Shown: in pieces, positions 35,625 through 46,613 of the stretch
Layout: each line of letters opens with the position of its first letter
Position numbering within the stretch: the stretch's first letter is position 1
Source: Proteles cristata cristata
Taxonomy: Eukaryota > Chordata > Mammalia > Carnivora > Hyaenidae
Direction of reading: 5' to 3'
Assembly: GCA_017311185.1 (NCBI GenBank)
Contig: JAESUZ010000464.1
Location: 558,001 to 622,000, forward strand
DNA: 64,000 bases
Notes under the pieces: model-generated
Database searches by the model: none
Seen by the model: the letters and a program-made list of their open reading frames with translations, nothing else
Told to the model about the DNA's origin: nothing
Translations under genes and position numbers: made by a program

Positions 35625-36430
35625 ATTTCATGTGTCTGTCGGCCATCTGGATGTCCTCTTCGGAGAAGTGTCTGTTCAGGTCTTCTGCCCATCCCTTCAC
35701 TGGAATCTTTGTTTTTTGGGTGTGGAGTTTGGAGAGAGCCTTATAGATTTTGGATAGTAGCCCTTGATCTGAGGGGTCATTTGCAACTCTCTTTGCCCAT
35801 TCCGTCAGCTGCCTCTTGGTTTGATGGATTGTTTCCTTGGCCGTGCAGAAGCTTTGGATCTCGATGAGGTCCCAATAGTTCATTTTTGTTCTGGATTCCC
35901 TTGCCTGTGGGGATGTGTCAAGGAATTTACCCCAAGGATACAGGAGGACTGATGCATAGGGGCACATCTTCCCCAATGTTCCTAGCAACACTCTCAATAA
36001 TAGCCAAAATGTGGAAGGAGCCTAAGTGTCCATCAACGGACAAATGGATCAAGAAGATGGGGTTCATCTGTACAATGGAATCCTACATGGCATTGAGAAA
36101 GGATGAAATCTGGTTATTGGTAGCAGAATGGATGGAACCTGAGGGTGTTCTGCTCAGCGATAGAAGTCGTGTAGAGAAGGACAGGATTCCACATGTTTGC
36201 AGGTATAGGTGGGTTAGGAGGAACTCAATGGAGAACGATGGGGGAGAAGAAGGGGGAAAATAGACGGAGAGGGGGAGGGAAGCAAACCATGAGAGACTCT
36301 TGAATGCTGACAACAAACTGAGGGATGATGAGGGAGAGGGGAAGGGGGGTGATGGGCATGGAGGAGAGCACTTGTGGGGATGAGCACTGGGTGTTCTATG
36401 GAAAACAACTGACAAGAAACTATTTAAGAA
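35625..36430 (+). mobile_element. 5'-inverted (twin-primed) L1 insertion
   Basis: The right part (about 35918-36430) is L1 ORF2 C-terminus plus 3' UTR in sense, ending in an A run. The left part (35625 to about 35917) is an upstream ORF2 piece in reverse (minus strand, LDTSPQARESRTKMNYWDL to ADRHMK). About 270 bp of L1 between the pieces is missing. This arrangement is the signature of twin priming. The flanks AAAAATGGAGAT (35612) and AAAAATGGATAT (36432) look like the target duplication. Confidence 0.9.
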
Positions 36431-36662
36431 AAAAAATGGATATCACAATACCTAAAGTAATAGCAATTGTGAGGAGAGGAAGATACAGGTAAAAGCACCC
36501 AACTTAGGTATTCAAAATAAAATGTCATACATTTTTGGTGGTTATTTCCTTTACCTTTGATGATTGGTGGTTTGACTTTGATGTGTCTGGGCAGGAATGG
36601 GTTGTGGTTGTTTCTATTGTTTGAGATATGCTGAGCTTCTTAAGAACGTTGAAGTATTTTTT
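36431..36662. other. Unassigned
   Basis: Possibly old reversed L1 (TTGTTTCTATTG, TTCTTAAGAACG), too weak to call. Confidence 0.3.
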
Positions 36663-36852
36663 GAAGTTTCTTTTTTCCTTTTTGAGAGAAAGAGCGTGGG
36701 GGAGGTGCAGAGAGATAGGGAGAGAGAGAGAGAGGGAGAGAATCCCAAGCAGTCTCCCTGACTTGGGGCTCAAACCCACAGACCGTGAGGTCATGACCTG
36801 AGCCGAAATCGTGAGCTGGACTCTTGACCAACTGAGCCACCCAGATGCTCCT
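36663..36852 (-). repeat. CAN SINE, minus strand
   Basis: GAGAGAAAGAGCG, a GA-rich middle and CAACTGAGCCACCCAGATGCTCCT at the head (diverged). Confidence 0.9.
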
Positions 36853-37184
36853 AAAAACTCTCTTAGTTTTGATAGAAATATAACTTCACAAGAAGTTGCA
36901 CCAAGACTCCAGAGTGGTCCCATGTACCTGTCAGCCCGCTTCCTTCAACTTCATTGTAGTGTATTACCAAACAGAGGAAATTAATTGGAACACTGCAAGA
37001 AACTATCCTCCACACCATAGTAAGATGCACCTGTTTTTACAGAGAGTTAGCTTTTGTAGATTTTACATAGAACTCTCTGACATTTTATCCCATGTATAGA
37101 GTTATATACACATCATTGCAGTCAAGATACAGAAATGCTGTTACCCCCAACTTCTCACAGGCTGCTCTTCATCCCACAGCTCAC
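36853..37184. other. Unassigned, possibly old repeat
   Basis: TCATTGCAGTCAAGATACAGAA recalls old L1 3' UTR sequence, but no firm match was made. Confidence 0.3.
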
Positions 37185-38118
37185 CTTATACTCAATGGTT
37201 ACAAAAACAAAACGAAACAAAAAACAAACACTGAGAGATTTGCCTCTAATATCAGGAACAAGACAAGGATTCCCACTCTCCTTTTATCAGCTTAGTAATG
37301 GAAGTCCTAGCCACAGCTAGGGGGAAACACAAACAAAAAGAAACAAGTCAATTGTAATGTTAGGAAGAAATAAAACATTCACTCTTTGCAGATGATATGA
37401 TACTATATATAGAAAGCCCTAAAGACACCACGAAAGACACTACTAGAACTCATAAATGAATTCAATAAAGTCACAAGATACAGATGAATAAACAGTAACC
37501 TGTGGCATTTGTATACAGCCATCATGAAGCAGCAGAAAGAGAAAGCAAGAAATTGATCCCATTGGCAATTGTACTTAAAACCATCAAATGCCTAGGAATC
37601 AACTTAACCAAAGCTATAAAAGATCTGTAGGCTGAAAACTATAGAAACCTTATGAAAATGGTGGAGGAAGACACAAAGAAATGGAAAATCACTCCATGCT
37701 CATGGATTGGAAGAGCAGATATTGTTAAAATGTTGATAATAACGAAGGCAATCTACATATTCAATATTCTCTCCAAATAACACCAGCATTCTTCACAGAG
37801 CTGAAAGAGACACTTCTCAAAAATTGGATGGCACCAGAAAATACCCCAAATAGGTAAAGTAATGTTGAAAAACGAAACCAAAGCTGGAGGCATCCCAATT
37901 CTGGACTCAAATCTGCATTCCAAAGCTGTGGCCATCAAGACGTTATGTTACTTGCACATAAATGGACACATAGATCCATGGAACAGAATAGAGGACCCAG
38001 AATTGTATCCACAGACATATGGCCAACTAATCTTTGACAAGGCAGGATAGAATATACACTGGATAAAAGGCAGTGTCTTCAGTAAATGGTGTTGGGAAAA
38101 TCAGACTGTGATATCAAC

Positions 38119-38263
38119 CCAAGAGAGACTCTTGAATGCTGAGAAACAAACTGAGGACTGATGGATGTGGGGGGAGTGGGGAGATGGGCATGGAGGAGGA
38201 CACTTGTGGGGATGAGCACTGGGTGTTCTATGGAAACCAATTTGACAATAGACTAAAAAAAAT
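38119..38263 (+). mobile_element. Very short L1 3' end nested in the older L1
   Basis: Only the 3' UTR is present, from AAGAGAGACTCTTGAATGC through GATGAGCACTGGGTGTTCTA to an A run. It is nearly identical to the ends at 36.28-36.43 kb, so it is young and strongly 5'-truncated. Confidence 0.85.
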
Positions 38264-38308
38264 GAAAGTGGACCACTTTCTTAACCCTATATAAAGATAA
38301 ATTCAATG

Positions 38309-38530
38309 GTGCGCCTGGGTGACTTAGTCGTTTAAGCGACCGACTTTCGCTGAGGTCATGATCTCGTGGTTCGTGGGTTCGGGCCCCGTGTCGGGCTTTG
38401 TGCTGACTGCCAGCTCAGAGCCTGCAGCCTGTTTCAGATTCTGTATCTCCCTGTCTGTCTGACCCTCCCCCGCTCACGCTGTCTCTCTCTCTCTCTCTTT
38501 CTCCTAGAAATAAATAAAACATTAAAAAAA
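38309..38530 (+). repeat. CAN SINE nested in L1, plus strand
   Basis: TTAGTCG-type head, B box with GGTTCGGGCCCC and CTCCTAGAAATAAATAAAACATT tail. The flanks AAATTCAATG and AAATTCTAAATG suggest an imperfect duplication of L1 target sequence. Confidence 0.94.
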
Positions 38531-39338
38531 TAACAAATAAATTCTAAATGAATGAAAGACCTAATTGTGAGACAGGAACTTTTAAAGTCCTATAGGGGTA
38601 AACAGGAAACAACTTCTTTGACATCAGCTGCAGTCACTTCCTATGAGACAAGTGTCCGGAGGCAAGGAAATCAAAAGAAAAAATGAACTTTTGGGACCTC
38701 ATGAAGATAAAAAGCTTCCGCACAGCAAAGGAAACAATCAACAAAACTTAAAGGTATCCACTGGAATGGGAGAAGATATTTTCAAATGACAGATCAGATA
38801 AAGGGTTAGGATTCGAAATCAATGAAGAACTTCTCAAACTCAACAGCCAGAAAACCCCAAATCACCCAGATCCAAACAAATGGACAGATGTGAACAGACA
38901 CTTTTCCAAAGAAGATATCCAGATGACTAACAGACCCATGGAAAAATGGTCCACATCCCTCATCAGGAAAATACAAACCAAAGCCACAATGACATACCAC
39001 CTCACACCTGTCAGAAGAGCTTAATTAACAACACAGGGAGGAAAAAACACATGTTAGTGAGGATGTAGGAAAAGGGGATCACTTTTGTACTGTAAGTGTC
39101 AATGCAATCGGGTACAGCTACTCTGGAAAACATATGGGGATTCGTCAAAAAATTAAAAATAGAATTACCCTATGACCTACCAATTGTACTTGTAGGTATT
39201 TATACAAAGGACACAAAAATGCTGATTCAAAGGTGCACATGTACCCCAATGTTTATAGCACTACTATCAACAATAGTCAATCATGGAAAGAGCCCAAATT
39301 TCCATTGAGTGATGATGAGTGGAAAAACAACATGTGAC

Positions 39339-39376
39339 TACACATGCGTGCGCGCACGCACACACACACACACACA
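39339..39376. repeat. Alternating purine-pyrimidine run (CG/CA)
   Basis: Thirty-eight bases of strict purine-pyrimidine alternation, including the palindrome TGCGTGCGCGCACGCA, followed by (CA)n, inside the L1. Confidence 0.9.
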
Positions 39377-40009
39377 GGAATATTACTCTGCAATCAAAAA
39401 GAATGAAGTGTTTCCATTTGCAACAATGTAGATAGAAGTCGATTGTATTATGCAAAGTGAAATAAGTCAGCCAGAGAATGGTAAATGGGATGCTTCACTC
39501 CTATGTGGAATTGAAGAAACAAAACAGATCAACATAAGGGAAGGGAAGAAAAAATAAGATAAAAAGAGAGAGGGAGGCAAGAGACTCGTAAATTCAGTGA
39601 GCAAACTGAGGATAGCTGGAGGGGTGTTAGTGGGGAGATGGGCTAAATGGGTGACGGGCATTAAGGAGGGCACATGTCATGATGAGCACTAGGGGTTGCA
39701 TGGAAGTGGTTAGTCACTAAATTCTCTTCCTGAAACCATTCTTATACTATATGTTAATTAACAAGGATTTAAATAAAATTTAACAATTAAAAAAAGGAAA
39801 AAATCTAGCTTTCCTAAAACATAATTTATGACAAATAATAATTAAAAACTTGTCTCTGTGACATTGCCCCCATTTGGGTAACAGTTGCATTTTCTTCCTT
39901 GATTTGTGAGAAAAGAGGTAAATTCTCAGTAGAGCAAACTAATCTTCTATTAGACTTCTGCTACTTAAATAACAATGGTAGTAATACACCAGAAAAAATG
40001 AAAAACTAC

Positions 40010-40380
40010 AAGCTATTAAATCTTTTCATATACAATGACATGGTAGGAACCAGAGAGTATTGGGCTAAATGAAATAAATCTGAGAAAGACCAAAAAACCT
40101 ATGAGTTCACTTGTATGTGGAATTTAAGAGAAAAATCAAACAAGCAAAGGGGAAAAGCAAAGAGAAAGGGAGCAAAACCAAGAAAGAGAAATTTAACGAT
40201 AGATCAGAAACTGATGGGAACCAGAGAGGAGGTGAGGGAGGATGGGTTATACAGGTGATGTAGATTAAGGAGGGCACTTGTGATGATCACTGGGTGGTGT
40301 GTCACTGCTGAGTACTGTACACCTGTAACTAACATTACACTGTAAATTAACAAACTGAAATTTGAATAAAAACCGTAGTA
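40010..40380 (+). repeat. L1 3' end, plus strand
   Basis: Contains GGCTAAATGAAATAAATCTGA, TGTATGTGGAATTTAAGAG and the 3' UTR piece GGAGGGCACTTGTGATGATCAC, ending GAATAAAAACCGTAG. Confidence 0.82.
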
Positions 40381-40382
40381 AA

Positions 40383-40895
40383 AGGAATTACCATATGATC
40401 TAGGAAGTCCACCACTGGGTATTTACTTCAAGATTATGAAAAATGTATTTCAAAAGATACATGTACCCCTCTGTTTATTGCAGCATTATTTACAGTAGCC
40501 AAAATGTGGAAGCCACGCAAGGGCTCATTGATAAATGAGTGAATGAAGAAGAGGTTGTCTGTCTATCTACACCCCCCCACACACACACACACTGGATTAT
40601 TGCTGAGACACAAAAAAATTTTGCCACTTGCAACAACAGGAATTTAAGAAATAAAAGAACCAATGAAGAATGAGACAAACGAAGAAAGAGACTCTGAAAT
40701 ACAGAGAAATGGTGCTTACCAGAAGGGAGGTGGTTGGAGGGATGAGTGAAAGAGGTTCACGGGACGAAAAATACAGTTATGGTGATGAGCACTCTGTGAG
40801 GTACGGAGGTGCTGAATCACTCGATTGTACACCTGAAACCAATATAACACCGTATTTTAACCCTACTGGAATTAAAGAAATAACTAAGAAATAAC
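40383..40895 (+). repeat. Second L1 3' end, plus strand, older
   Basis: Starts GAATTACCATATGATC, passes GCATTATTTACAGTAGCCAAA and ends with a diverged 3' UTR (GTGATGAGCACTCTGTGAG) and AATTAAAGAAATAA. A (CA)n run lies at 40575-40591. Confidence 0.8.
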
Positions 40896-41044
40896 ATTCT
40901 TCCATTGCCTACTTGCAAGTGTCAGTGGATAATTTTTATATAGTATGTGGAAAAACCAAAAGAGAAGAGATCTTAGCTGAGAATTTTTCAGAACTCATGA
41001 AAGATCTCCTGCCACCAGAATAAAAAAAAAAAGTCTATGGTCCC

Positions 41045-41220
41045 TTTGTGTTTCTCAAAATTCCTTTGTTGAAACCTTACCCCTGAGGTGACAGTATTAG
41101 GAGGAGGGGTTACTGGGAGGTGATTCAGTCACGAAAGTGGAGCCCTCATGAATGAGGTTAGTGTGCTCATCCAAGAGGCTTGAGAAGGTTCCGTGCCTCT
41201 CCCACCATGTGATTCCAATA
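41045..41220 (+). repeat. MaLR-like LTR fragment, plus strand
   Basis: TTGTTGAAACCTTACCCC, GACAGTATTAGGAGGAGGGG, GGAGGTGATTCAG and GAGCCCTCATGAATGAG match the order of a MaLR-type LTR start. Confidence 0.55.
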
Positions 41221-41673
41221 CCAAATTCCTGGTATTTCAAGAGTATGACCCAAAGAAAAGTGTTTCCAGAACACAAAATACAGACCCAGCTGGAGGATTT
41301 TTGAATGCTGAATTTCCATCTGAGCTGGAAGATTTAAATAGGAGAGATAGGGCAGGACTAACGAAGAAAATTCGAAGGAAATTTAAGTATTAGCTACTTG
41401 AACACACGATCATCTATTATAGGGATCCGATTTAAAAAAGAACGAACACATATTCCAACAATCAATATAAGTCACGTGGGATTCAAGAAGCTAACCTTGA
41501 GTTAATTATTCATTTTGCAATTTCTTGGCTAAGAAGCACATTTATCAACAGGTTGTATCAGTTGGAAATTAGTACACGATGAATATATGCTACTTAAGTG
41601 GAATTTAAAGAAAACCTACAAGAGAAGAACACAGTACAGATGAGGAAAAATGTTTCGGTTAAAATAAACTCCT

Positions 41674-41905
41674 GGGGCTCTTGGGTGGCTTAGTCGGTTA
41701 AGCGTCCGACTTTCACTTGGGTCATGAACTCGCGGTTCGTGGGTTCGAGCCCCGCATCAGGCTCTGTGCTGACTGCCAGCTCAGAGCCTGAAGCCTGTTT
41801 CAGTCTGTGACTCCCTCTCTCTCTGACCATCCCCTGCTCACGCTGTCTCTCTCTATCTCCTAGAAATAAAAAAAAAAAACATTAAAAAAATTAAAAAAAA
41901 TAAAA
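41674..41905 (+). repeat. CAN SINE, plus strand
   Basis: TTAGTCGGTTAAGCGTCCGA head, B box GGTTCGAGCCCC, CTCCTAGAAATAAA tail with long A runs. A young copy. Confidence 0.95.
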
Positions 41906-42260
41906 TATACTGTTTCTAATACGGACCTAGAAGATAGGGAAATGTAAAAAACAGGAAAGAAATAACAGTAGAAAAAAATAGTTCTTGCGGAAGCACAGTA
42001 ATTACTGTCAAAGAGGTTTCTACTTCCGCTCAGATGATGTAACTGCCAGGAAAAAAAAAAATGAAATGAAGCTAGAGGAAAGCCCTGTCTCCTGGAATTA
42101 AGCCAGCACAGGTATGGGGATGGAGGGGTGTAGATCAAGTGAGCTTACCCTCAAACCAGGAGGGAAGGACTGCGGGGGAGGGGCTTGGGGACTATTCTCC
42201 CTCAGGGTCATGGTCCATTAACACTGAACACGTTTCTGTGAGTGAGGGATTTTATTCATA
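41906..42260. other. Unassigned
   Basis: A-rich, then G-rich sequence with no gene or repeat recognised. Confidence 0.4.
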
Positions 42261-42269
42261 AGAGAAGTT

Positions 42270-42555
42270 ATTTGTCACAGTACTGGCGACTGGAAGACCC
42301 AGATCAAGATGCTGGCATGGCCCCAAGTGTAAGCTACAGACTTCTTCTATCTTTACCAGAGAGAAGGGAGGAGTTACCTCTCCAGGGCGTCTTGCATAAA
42401 GGAACTAATCTCATACATAAGGGCTCTGCCCTCATGACCTAATCACATCCCAAAGTCCCAATCCCTTTGGGCATTAGGTTTTCAATAGATGAATTTAGCG
42501 GGCTGTGGGACACAGAAACACACACACACACACACATTCAGACCATCCCACCAGT
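42270..42555 (-). repeat. MaLR-like LTR fragment, minus strand
   Basis: Reversed motifs CTCATGACCTAATCACATCCC, ATTAGGTTTTCAATAGATGAA and CACATTCAGACCATCCCA mark a reversed LTR start. A (CA)n run (42517-42536) has grown inside it. Confidence 0.55.
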
Positions 42556-42703
42556 TAACTACAACTACTGAAAGGGTTTCAAGTAGCTTCAATGGGCAGA
42601 AAATATATGGTAGTGGATTTTGATGTAGTAGAAAGAATTTTCATACTGTCCAAATCTGATTCCGGAAGAGATTTCTCTGGGAGGACATTAGTCCTCTCGT
42701 ATG

Positions 42704-43137
42704 CAGGGTTTTGTTTCCCACAGTTTCAGTTAATCCACAGTGAACAGCGGTCGCAAAGCAGAAGATCCTTTTTCGGGCTTACTATCAAGAAGTCAATGGT
42801 ATATGAACGCTAGGTCACAGCGCCTGTGTCATGAACCTACCTTCATCTCATCACAAAGACATTTTGTTATGTCACGTCAACACAAAAAGCAGGCGTGCAG
42901 TCACGGAAGATATTTTGACAGTGAGATGCAGAGACCACTTCACACAATTTTATCATAGCGTATTATAATTGTTGTCTTTTATAATCAGTTATTATTGCTA
43001 ATCTCTTACTGTGTCTACTTTATAAATCAAACTTTATTCTGTGTATGTTGATGAAAAAACATAATATATGTAGGATTTGGTACTATCCAAGGTTCAGGCA
43101 TCCACAGGGGGCTGGATGTCTTCGAACATACTCCCTG
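42704..43137 (+). mobile_element. Tigger-like (pogo/mariner) non-autonomous DNA transposon
   Basis: It begins CAGGGTTTTGTTTCCCACAG followed by TTCAGTTAATCCAC and ends GGATTTGGTACTATCC, CAGGCATCCACAGGGG and CTCCCTG, with a TA after the end. These resemble Tigger terminal sequences from memory. It has no transposase, so it is an internally deleted copy. Confidence 0.6.
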
Positions 43138-43336
43138 TAGAACAAGAAGCATTAACAGGGGTCTTATTCGGGGTAATCATTCGGAAGAATAATCAAAGGT
43201 GATTTCATATTTTGGCAATTCTGTGCACAATCAGGCTGAGCATTGTGTATTCAGGTGGCTAACCCATTAAGGTACACACCAAATACAAAGATGGCAGGCC
43301 ATAATAAGCACACACGTGCATTTTAATTTTTTTAAA

Positions 43337-43338
<2 letters not shown>

Positions 43339-43375
<37 letters not shown>
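43339..43375. repeat. (AC)n microsatellite
   Basis: Thirty-seven bases of pure AC repeat. Confidence 0.97.
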
Positions 43376-43377
<2 letters not shown>

Positions 43378-45230
43378 GTACACAAAGAGAAAAAGAGGCA
43401 AAGGGTGAGCAAGGGAAAGAGAGAACAAATCCAATATGGGTTCTTTGAGAAAAAGCCAGATTCAGAAGAAGATCACTTTTGGGGCCAAATGATTAATTGC
43501 ACGCTCATGACGAGTATTGTAAAAGATTATTTACTTTTCTGGCAAACGTCCAATGTTGAACTTCCCAGCCGAATGTTTTCCATGACATAAAGGATTTCAT
43601 TTTTGTGTAGTGTATTGTACATGTGAGAGAATGACGTTCAGAACGTTCACTAGAAATCGCTTCCCCAGTATCCGTGCCAAGGAAAACTCCTGGGTTTTCT
43701 GCAAAACCATACCAAATGCATCTATCTTTGTTTTCCTCTCTAGAGGTCTAGGCATCTCTATATATTCTTCACTACATATGGCTGCTACTCCTTCATCCTG
43801 TTGAATGGCAACCAATGTATTTGAGACAATCCATACTGATCACAGAGTCTTGGGGCACTCGAATGTAAATGTTCCTGTGAGGAAGGGAGACATCAAGACA
43901 GTGCAATGAAAACATTTCTTAGAATTTCAGACTCTCAATTTCTAAGGATGGGGGATTCTAAGAGGAGATCTCTGTTGGCCATTGCAGATCCAATTCGATT
44001 GTGGCACTAGAGTAATGACTTAGAAAAATGGAAACGTACACAGCTGTGTGCTCCTCAACAATGCGTGCCAACGTGAAAACCATGCATTCCTGGTTACTTG
44101 CAAAGGAAAATCTAGAACTGGACATACACTGCAGCATCAGAAGGAACCACTCCTGAAGCAAGGTTACAGGAATTCTAGTTTATAAGTGAATCTCCCATAC
44201 TATCACGTTGACAATGTTAGACTGATACCTTTTAACCTGAACAAAGAAATGTTAGAACAAATGTAGGGTTTTAGGAATTATCTACTCACCTTGAAGGATT
44301 TTCAGTGACTACCGTGGGACCAAATTGAGAGGGTAAACCACAGAGTTCTGACGGGTGCAGAAGTGAGCTTGCTTGTTTGACCTCATTTTTTCATCGAAAG
44401 ACAAATCTTTTCCAGAGAGACCGTTCCAACCACCTGTTGGGTTACGTATTCTTTTTCAAAGGAAAATAGATCCCCTAGTAACCAGAGCATATCTCCAGGA
44501 AAGAAGCTGTTTCCCATTAAGGATGGTTCTCCAATCTGGCAACGCCTTCGTTTCCTAGTTTCTAAATTGCTCCGCAGGAAACAGGTCCTCTCCATTTCGT
44601 TCTCTCCCTAATGTGCTCAACCTCCGTCATCCTCTCAAAGCGCCCTGTCCTCATTCGATAGAGAAAAAAGTCCAACAAGAAAAACATTGTCTCCAAAGGA
44701 GCCCCATGGATGGGCTGGGGCACCGCAGAGATGAGGTGCAGTTCCTCTCAAATGGTTCTTCGACTTCAAAGTACGGGGGAAGAGCAAAGACAGCATTTCC
44801 TTCAAGAACGATGCTCGGTCTTCGGTCTTTGTCTGAACAGCTTCCATCACCCCCTCTTCGGGAAGCCGAGGAGAATATGTAATCCACAGTGGCATGAAAC
44901 GGACTCCCTGCTATGACCTAGAGCAGGAACTCCTTCTTGAGGTGTGATTTTCAGGTGCATTCAACTGTCTTTGAGGACTCTGTATTTTCTATCTGAGAAT
45001 TTCTAGAACCAAACAAAGAATGCCCAGAGCCATTAAGTGAAACAGAACTGACTGAAGTTGGCAAATCCTTGAATGCAGAGTCAAAGAGGTGCACAACTGA
45101 GTGACGTGTTTAGAGAGCATTGATTTTTAATGTCTCCCCTTAGAGTGTTTTGTCAACCTCTCCACTTGGTGCATGGGAAGGACTTTGGACGCGTGTAGAA
45201 ATAATCTTCTCAAAGGTCTTGCTATGCCCG
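43376..45230. other. Unassigned 1.85-kb region
   Basis: Several 60-90 codon open frames overlap on both strands (for example 44635-44895 minus and 44613-44882 plus), but none shows a domain I know and none is linked by splice sites. No repeat is recognised. It may hold an old, unrecognised element. Confidence 0.35.
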
Positions 45231-45234
45231 AATC

Positions 45235-45657
45235 GCGAGTCCCCAGAGACTGCCAAGGAGCCGACACCGATGCAAGTACAAAAGGGTCTTTATGACAAGC
45301 TCCAGCAGGGACTCCGACACACCCCGACGCAGCGGTGATGGTATGGGGCCCCGAACTCGTGATTGCAGGGCTTTTTCTTGCTATGACAGTGGAATTTGGG
45401 GCGTTCCAGCTTGGCGGCCTCCTGATAGGTACAGGCTGTCTCTTCATCCCCGGATTGGTTCCGCCCATCTGGCCTGACCTCAAACTGCCAACCGGAACGT
45501 CTTGGCACATAGGCACCTCTTTGAAACTGATGGGCTGTTGCTGTTGCTAGGGAAGTCCCTAAGGGCAGGCTGCCTACTTACTTCCTGCGGTTTTTCCTGG
45601 GACTGGGTTCGGGCCTAGTTCACTCTCAAGATGGAGGCTTTTTCTAAAATGGAGTCA
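45235..45657 (-). mobile_element. Class I (gammaretrovirus-like) solo LTR, minus strand
   Basis: Read on the minus strand it begins TGACTCCATTTTAGAAAAAG and continues through a U3 with CCAGGAAAAACCGCAGGAAG. Its R/U5 contains GAGCTTGTCATAAAGACCC and GTCTCTGGGGACTCGCGATT, and it ends GGGCA. The flanking tetramers GCTA (45231-45234) and GTTA (45658-45661) resemble a 4-bp target duplication. It belongs to the same family as the LTR at 60284-60789. The polyadenylation hexamer is CATAAA instead of AATAAA. No internal viral genes are present. Confidence 0.82.
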
Positions 45658-45661
45658 GTTA

Positions 45662-46366
45662 GATTTAGGTGTCACAGTCTTATGTTCAGCAATCTTTCTC
45701 ATGGAGATCTGGCAGATCCTTAGGTACCTTCCAAATAGAAAAAGAGATGAACCAGAAAGCATACTTGTGTAGAGAGTTTTGTCACATTTGAATGTGGATA
45801 ACATGAGAGAAATACTTTCACTTGGCTTCTGCAGTTCATTAAGAAAGCATATGCAAGGTTTAAAGGGCAAAGATTTGAGATAAGATCCTCAAAGACTTAA
45901 CTGATGTTGCAAGTCATTTACAAGTATGCTGTCCACATATCAACATCAGATATATGCTTGCCTGTAGGAGATCCTAAGGTTATAGTCCTTCTCATGGGAT
46001 AAGCACTGCCTTCAAAGCAATACCCATGGCTTTTAGCCATCTGATTGTATCCACAAAGTCGATCTACTTTCCTCTGTGTGAAAAGGAGCAGGTAGAGGTC
46101 TTTTCTTTCTGTAGTGTGCTAAGGCTAAAAGACTAGTATTAGATGGTGAGAGCTCAAACGGGCGAGGGAAGGCCATTAAAGGTGTATAGTTCATCATATG
46201 GGAAAAATATCTTCAGAGGGATAATTATCCAGCTTCGTAGGTCCTGACTAAATATCTCCTATAGAATTCCATAATTTACCTTCTAGGATTACATACACAT
46301 GGAGATGAAAAATTTATTGAGGTAAGATAATATTTGTGTAATTATAGGTAGAAAAAAAGTGATAAT
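45662..46366. other. Unassigned, nothing seen
   Basis: Apparently unique DNA between the solo LTR and a SINE. Confidence 0.45.
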
Positions 46367-46379
46367 AAAGCATATTTGA

Positions 46380-46600
46380 GGTGCACTTAGTGGCTCAGTA
46401 GGTTAAGCATCCGACTTCCGCCCAGGTCATGAGCTCATGGTTCGTGGGTTCAAGCCCCACGTCAGGCTCTGTGCTGACACCTCCGAGCCTGGAGCCTGCT
46501 TTGGATTCTGTAGCTCCCTCTCTCTCTCTGCTCCTCCCCTGCTCACGCTCTGTCTCTCTCTCTCTCTCAAAAACGAATAAACATGAAAAAATTGAGAAAA
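46380..46600 (+). repeat. CAN SINE, plus strand, with target duplication
   Basis: Diverged head GGTGCACTTAGTGGCTCAG and CT-rich region. The flanks AAAGCATATTTGA (46367-46379) and AAAGAATATTTGA (46601-46613) match at 12 of 13 positions. Confidence 0.94.
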
Positions 46601-46613
46601 AAAGAATATTTGA

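Larger units (their letters stand above)
37185..39800 (+). mobile_element. L1 3' half, plus strand, with two nested insertions
   Basis: ORF2 sequence runs in order from the late reverse transcriptase region (AGGAACAAGACAAGGATTCC, ATGATATGATACTATATATAG) through AAAATTGGATGGCACC and the C-terminal region to the carnivore-type 3' UTR, ending in TTAATTAACAAGGATTTAAATAAAA near 39775. A younger 145-bp L1 3' end (38119-38263) and a SINE (38309-38530) interrupt it. All frames are broken. Confidence 0.9.

Noticed and set aside
43597..44895. Cluster of 60-90 codon minus-strand frames as a possible retrogene
   Set aside because: Frames overlap on both strands, share no domain and have no poly-A tail or target duplication.
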